Source: an uncultured Clostridium sp. (GTDB taxonomy: Bacteria; Bacillota; Clostridia; Lachnospirales; Lachnospiraceae). Taken from it: a stretch of 64,000 bases of DNA. The stretch covers positions 62,001-126,000 of the forward strand of contig UQMJ01000001.1 of NCBI GenBank assembly GCA_900542035.1. The letters are read 5' to 3'. Within the stretch, counting starts at the first letter, position 1. Each line of letters begins with the position of its first letter. The translations under genes and the position numbers were made by a program. Of this stretch, positions 61,205 through 64,000 are shown one piece after another. Below the pieces are notes generated by a model that was not told the origin of the DNA, made no database searches, and saw nothing but the letters and a program-made list of their open reading frames with translations.

Positions 61205-61305
61205 CACTGTGAAAGGACTTCCTACGGCGGCATTATCCGCATCAGGTAAAGGGTCGAAGTTAGATGACTTCCTCTCAGCCTGCAAACACAAGCTCCCCTG
61301 CTTTA
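61205..61305 (-). promoter_or_regulatory. TPP riboswitch (thi-box)
   Basis: On the minus strand the sequence runs CAGGGGAGCTTG, then GGCTGAGAGGAAG, then ACCCTTTACCTGATGC, GGATAATGCCGCC and GTAGGAAG. These are the conserved CUGAGA and ACCUGAU...GGAUAAUGCC...GUAGG blocks of the TPP aptamer. With the terminator that follows, it should switch off thiM-thiE-thiD when TPP is abundant. Confidence 0.95.
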
Positions 61306-61315
61306 TTTTGTTATC

Positions 61316-61344
61316 AGTATACTCTGACAAAATAGAAATTACAA
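61316..61344 (-). promoter_or_regulatory. Promoter of the thi operon
   Basis: Minus-strand TTGTAA (61344-61339), 17-bp spacer, TATACT (61321-61316), directly upstream of the TPP aptamer. Confidence 0.65.
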
Positions 61345-61448
61345 GCAATTGTATCAAAAAAATGTAAAAATTTATCCAGATGCACTCGCCAATATCTGAT
61401 AATTGTGGTATACTAAATTGATATCTTATGGATAGAGGGGCAAGGTCT

Positions 61449-61874
61449 ATGCTGAATGAAGAAAAAATCAGATTAATGACGGAAATCGCAATGTTTGAAA
61501 AAAAGAAGGGAAAGCAGGTTTTTCCTTATCATAAATATTTTAAAAGCGATTACATCGGCAGCAGGATCATGAGAAGTTTTTTTAATTATACGCTGTGCGC
61601 CCTGATGTGCCTGTTGATCTGGGGACTTTACAATTTGGATCAGATCCTCAACACCACGAATTTTTACGACCTGATCACACAGGGAAAACTGCTGGCAGGC
61701 GTTTACCTGGCGGGGCTTATCCTATATCTGGCAATTACAGCAGCGATTGCGTCTTACCGCTATCAGAATGCGTCTAAAGGATTGAGGGAGTACGCGGCAA
61801 AGCTGCGCCGCCTGGAAAAGCGTTATGAGTTCCAGAGCAAGACAAAAGAAATTAAGGAGGGCTCACGGTTATGA
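61449..61874 (+). CDS. membrane protein of unknown function upstream of cdaA
   Basis: A 141-aa protein with a basic N-terminus, two transmembrane helices (about residues 40-58 and 78-100) and a charged coiled-coil-like C-terminus (ASKGLREYAAKLRRLEKRYEF). ATG 61449 follows GAGGGGCAAGG; an upstream ATG at 61428 would contain that site. It is coupled by ATGA overlap to the next membrane protein gene, then cdaA. I do not recognise a named family. Confidence 0.82.
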   Translation: MLNEEKIRLMTEIAMFEKKKGKQVFPYHKYFKSDYIGSRIMRSFFNYTLCALMCLLIWGLYNLDQILNTTNFYDLITQGKLLAGVYLAGLILYLAITAAIASYRYQNASKGLREYAAKLRRLEKRYEFQSKTKEIKEGSRL

Positions 61875-62815
61875 TGGGGCTGCTTGTATTAAAGGAACGG
61901 TTAAAGGTATTTTACGGAAAATACGATATTTATATTAATCCGGTATTCCATTTTGTCTTTGGCTTTTCTGCAGTACTGATTTTAAATGCCAATCTGGGAT
62001 TTATGACAAAACTGGCCAATCCGGTTACCGCTTTGCTGGTGGGTCTGGTGTGTTCGTTCCTGCCGTATAGCGTGATTTCCCTTCTGGTTACCATACTGAT
62101 GCTGGTGCATCTGTTTACGGCTTCCATGGAGATTGCCCTGGTCGTAGGGGCGCTGGTATTTATCATTATCCTGCTTTACTGCGGACTCCAGCCTGGAAAC
62201 AGCTTTCTCCTGGTCCTGACCCCGATGCTGTTTTTTATTAAGATTCCTTATGTGCTGCCGCTTCTGGTAGGACTGACAGGAAGCGTAAGCGCAGTAATTC
62301 CGGTATCATTAGGAGTTTTTCTGTACTATATTTTAATGTACATCAGACAGAACGTAGGCGCTCTTACAGGGACGGCGGCCGCTGCAGACATTACCCAGAA
62401 GTATCTGCAGCTGATAAAAAGTATGCTTTCCAACCAGACGGCGGTTGTGATGATCGTGGCATTTGCTTTAAGCATTCTGGTGGTTTACCTGGTAAAGCGG
62501 CTTTCCGTCGATTACTCCTGGTATCTGGCGATTGCTGCAGGCGTGATTGCCCAGCTGGCGGTAATTTTTATGGGAGATGTGATGTTTTCCATTACGGTTC
62601 CGATGGGGGCGCTGGTAATCGGGATGCTGATTTCGGTACTGATTGCCTTGATATATACCTTTTTTGCATTTTCAGTGGACTACAGCCGCACAGAGTATCT
62701 CCAGTATGAAGATGACGACTACTATTATTATGTAAAGGCGGTGCCGAAGATTGCAGTAACGGCTCCGGATGTAAAGGTACAGAAGATTAACAGCAGAAAA
62801 AAGAAAATGGAATAA
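61871..62815 (+). CDS. polytopic membrane protein upstream of cdaA
   Basis: A 314-aa protein with about eight hydrophobic helices (for instance FGFSAVLILNANLG, VVGALVFIIILLYCG, IAAGVIAQLAVIFMG) and a short cytoplasmic tail rich in Tyr, Asp and Lys (YEDDDYYYYVKAVPKI). Overlaps the preceding gene by four bases and sits 36 bp before cdaA. The consistent coupling suggests a role linked to c-di-AMP signalling or envelope homeostasis; function unknown. Confidence 0.85.
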   Translation: MMGLLVLKERLKVFYGKYDIYINPVFHFVFGFSAVLILNANLGFMTKLANPVTALLVGLVCSFLPYSVISLLVTILMLVHLFTASMEIALVVGALVFIIILLYCGLQPGNSFLLVLTPMLFFIKIPYVLPLLVGLTGSVSAVIPVSLGVFLYYILMYIRQNVGALTGTAAAADITQKYLQLIKSMLSNQTAVVMIVAFALSILVVYLVKRLSVDYSWYLAIAAGVIAQLAVIFMGDVMFSITVPMGALVIGMLISVLIALIYTFFAFSVDYSRTEYLQYEDDDYYYYVKAVPKIAVTAPDVKVQKINSRKKKME

Positions 62816-62851
62816 TTGACAGAAGTTCAGAAAAGGAGGTGCAGCAGTAAG

Positions 62852-63730
62852 ATGGAAGATTTGTTAAATGGTTTATATAGCTGGATTACCTTTTTACCAA
62901 GAATGACCTTTTCGAATCTGATAGAAATCGTAATACTTTCCGTTCTGATTTATGAAATATTAGTGTGGATTAAAAATACCAGGGCCTGGGTACTGTTAAA
63001 AGGCCTTGTGGTAATTTTAGGTTTTGCGCTGTTTGCAGAACTGTTTAAGCTGAATATTATCCTGTGGATTCTGGAAAAGTCCCTGACCGTTGCGGTAACG
63101 GCCCTGATTATTATTTTCCAGCCGGAACTCAGGAAGGCGCTGGAACAGCTGGGAAGCCGGAATCTGTTAAACAACATTCTTTCTATTGACGATAAAAAGG
63201 TAGAGCAGGGATTTTCGGACAAGACGATAAATGAACTGGTAAAAGCGACCTTTGAAATGGCAAAAGTAAAGACGGGAGCTTTGATGGTAATCAGCCGGAG
63301 CGTTCCGTTAAAAGAGATTGAAAGGACTGGCATTGAGGTAGACGGAATTGTGACCAGCCAGCTTTTGATTAATATTTTTGAACACAATACGCCCCTTCAT
63401 GACGGTGCGGTGGTAATCCAGGGAAATCGGGTGACAGCAGCGACCTGTTATCTGCCTTTGTCGGACAATATGAACATCAGTAAGGATTTAGGAACCAGAC
63501 ATCGGGCGGCAGTTGGCATCAGCGAAGCAACAGATGCCCTGACGATTGTGGTATCAGAAGAAACGGGAAGAGTATCCGTTGCCCAGGGAGGAAAATTGGA
63601 AAAAATTGGAAGTGCAGAACATTTAAGAAGCGTCCTGCGCGCTACAAACGGAGAGGAAAAAGAAGCACCGATGAACCGGTTTAAGATTTGGAAGGGAAGG
63701 CTGAAAAATGAAAGAACGATTAAAGAGTAA
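62852..63730 (+). CDS. cdaA: diadenylate cyclase CdaA
   Basis: Makes c-di-AMP from two ATP at the membrane. It has three N-terminal helices (about residues 20-95) and a DisA_N catalytic domain with DGA at residues 184-186 (PLHDGAVVI) and RHR at 216-218 (GTRHRAAVGI). ATG 62852 follows AAAGGAGGTGCAG; the longer frame starting at 62816 is less likely. Length is 292 aa. Overlaps the cdaR gene by 23 bp. Confidence 0.96.
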   Translation: MEDLLNGLYSWITFLPRMTFSNLIEIVILSVLIYEILVWIKNTRAWVLLKGLVVILGFALFAELFKLNIILWILEKSLTVAVTALIIIFQPELRKALEQLGSRNLLNNILSIDDKKVEQGFSDKTINELVKATFEMAKVKTGALMVISRSVPLKEIERTGIEVDGIVTSQLLINIFEHNTPLHDGAVVIQGNRVTAATCYLPLSDNMNISKDLGTRHRAAVGISEATDALTIVVSEETGRVSVAQGGKLEKIGSAEHLRSVLRATNGEEKEAPMNRFKIWKGRLKNERTIKE

Positions 63731-64000
63731 TCTAGGCCTGAAAGTTCTGTCTGTTTTCCTTGCGTTTTTCGTATGGCTGCTGGTTGTGAATGTATCTGAC
63801 CCGAAGCAGAGTGGGGAGAAGACGGTACAGCTTGAAATTATCAATGACGATGTTCTGGCAAATGCAGGCCTGACCTACGAACTGGCGGAAAAAAGCAGTG
63901 TAACTATTGATTATACGGTGCATATGAGAGACAGTTCCCAGATACAGGCTTCCGATTTCCGTGCATACATTGATTTGGCGGACTGCAACGTATTGGGTGC
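63708..64000 (+). CDS. cdaR: CdaR/YbbR-like regulator of CdaA, partial at window end
   Basis: The first 97 codons are visible; the gene runs off the window edge. The N-terminus MKERLKSNLGLKVLSVFLAFFVW is a membrane anchor, and the extracytoplasmic YbbR repeat region follows (DPKQSGEKTVQLEI). CdaR binds and modulates CdaA, and the overlapping cdaA-cdaR arrangement is standard in Firmicutes. The start codon lies within the end of cdaA behind GGAAGG. Confidence 0.9.
   Translation, partial: MKERLKSNLGLKVLSVFLAFFVWLLVVNVSDPKQSGEKTVQLEIINDDVLANAGLTYELAEKSSVTIDYTVHMRDSSQIQASDFRAYIDLADCNVLG

Overview
The window looks like a chromosomal segment of a spore-forming, anaerobic Firmicute, most likely a Lachnospiraceae-type gut Clostridium relative. 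The support is a spoIIAA-spoIIAB-sigF-spoVA locus, T-box leaders in front of aminoacyl-tRNA synthetase operons, a cdaA/cdaR pair, binding-protein sugar transporters that lack their own ATPase, YesM/YesN-type signalling, strong AGGAGG ribosome sites, and small proteins of families I associate with Lachnospiraceae (DUF6472, DUF6070, DUF1848). This is inference from gene content; no rRNA gene is present to fix the taxon.

Layout. 1-8.5 kb is core: T-box-controlled ileS, glgP, an rlmD-type rRNA methyltransferase and a DUF1848 protein. 8.5-16 kb is an accessory/defence island. It holds a retron-like operon (OLD-type ATPase-TOPRIM protein, a structured RNA region bounded by an 8-bp inverted repeat, a reverse transcriptase, and a DUF6602 protein), two tandemly duplicated XRE regulators with duplicated upstream regions, a small hydrolase, a four-repeat CRISPR array without cas genes, and two copies of a palindromic MITE-like element. 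16-25.5 kb is a disaccharide uptake and phosphorolysis operon: GH94 phosphorylase, phosphohexomutase, a frameshifted YesM-type kinase, binding protein, two permeases and a YesN-type regulator. 25.5-34.7 kb is a second sugar locus: two permeases, binding protein, ROK repressor, two TIM-barrel isomerase/epimerases and two Gfo/Idh/MocA dehydrogenases. At 34.7-35.5 kb a DinJ-YafQ-type module is joined to a broken TauE/SafE gene, and both the toxin and the exporter are truncated at the junction.

35.5-41.7 kb is a T-box-led operon (GNAT, DUF6472, HAD hydrolase, valS) followed by a pair of DpnII-type GATC methyltransferases with no restriction enzyme. 41.6-45.4 kb holds an alpha/beta hydrolase, an AIM24-like protein and a membrane-anchored TPR protein. 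45.4-48.8 kb is the forespore sigma-F operon running into spoVAA-AB-AC, then a full-length copy of the MITE-like element. 49.2-52.9 kb has a WYL regulator, HIRAN and HD proteins, an MNT nucleotidyltransferase whose HEPN partner is reduced to eight codons, and a lipoprotein. 52.9-58.8 kb has oleate hydratase and a TetR regulator divergent from a MacA/MacB-type efflux system. 58.9-61.3 kb is a TPP-riboswitch-controlled thiM-thiE-thiD salvage operon. 61.4-64 kb starts the c-di-AMP locus: two membrane proteins, cdaA and the beginning of cdaR, cut by the window edge.

The most interesting stretch is the retron-like operon with its DUF6602 companion and diverged RT signature motifs. Next are the nested-palindrome element found in three copies and the histidine kinase split exactly at an A_AAA_AAG slippery heptamer.
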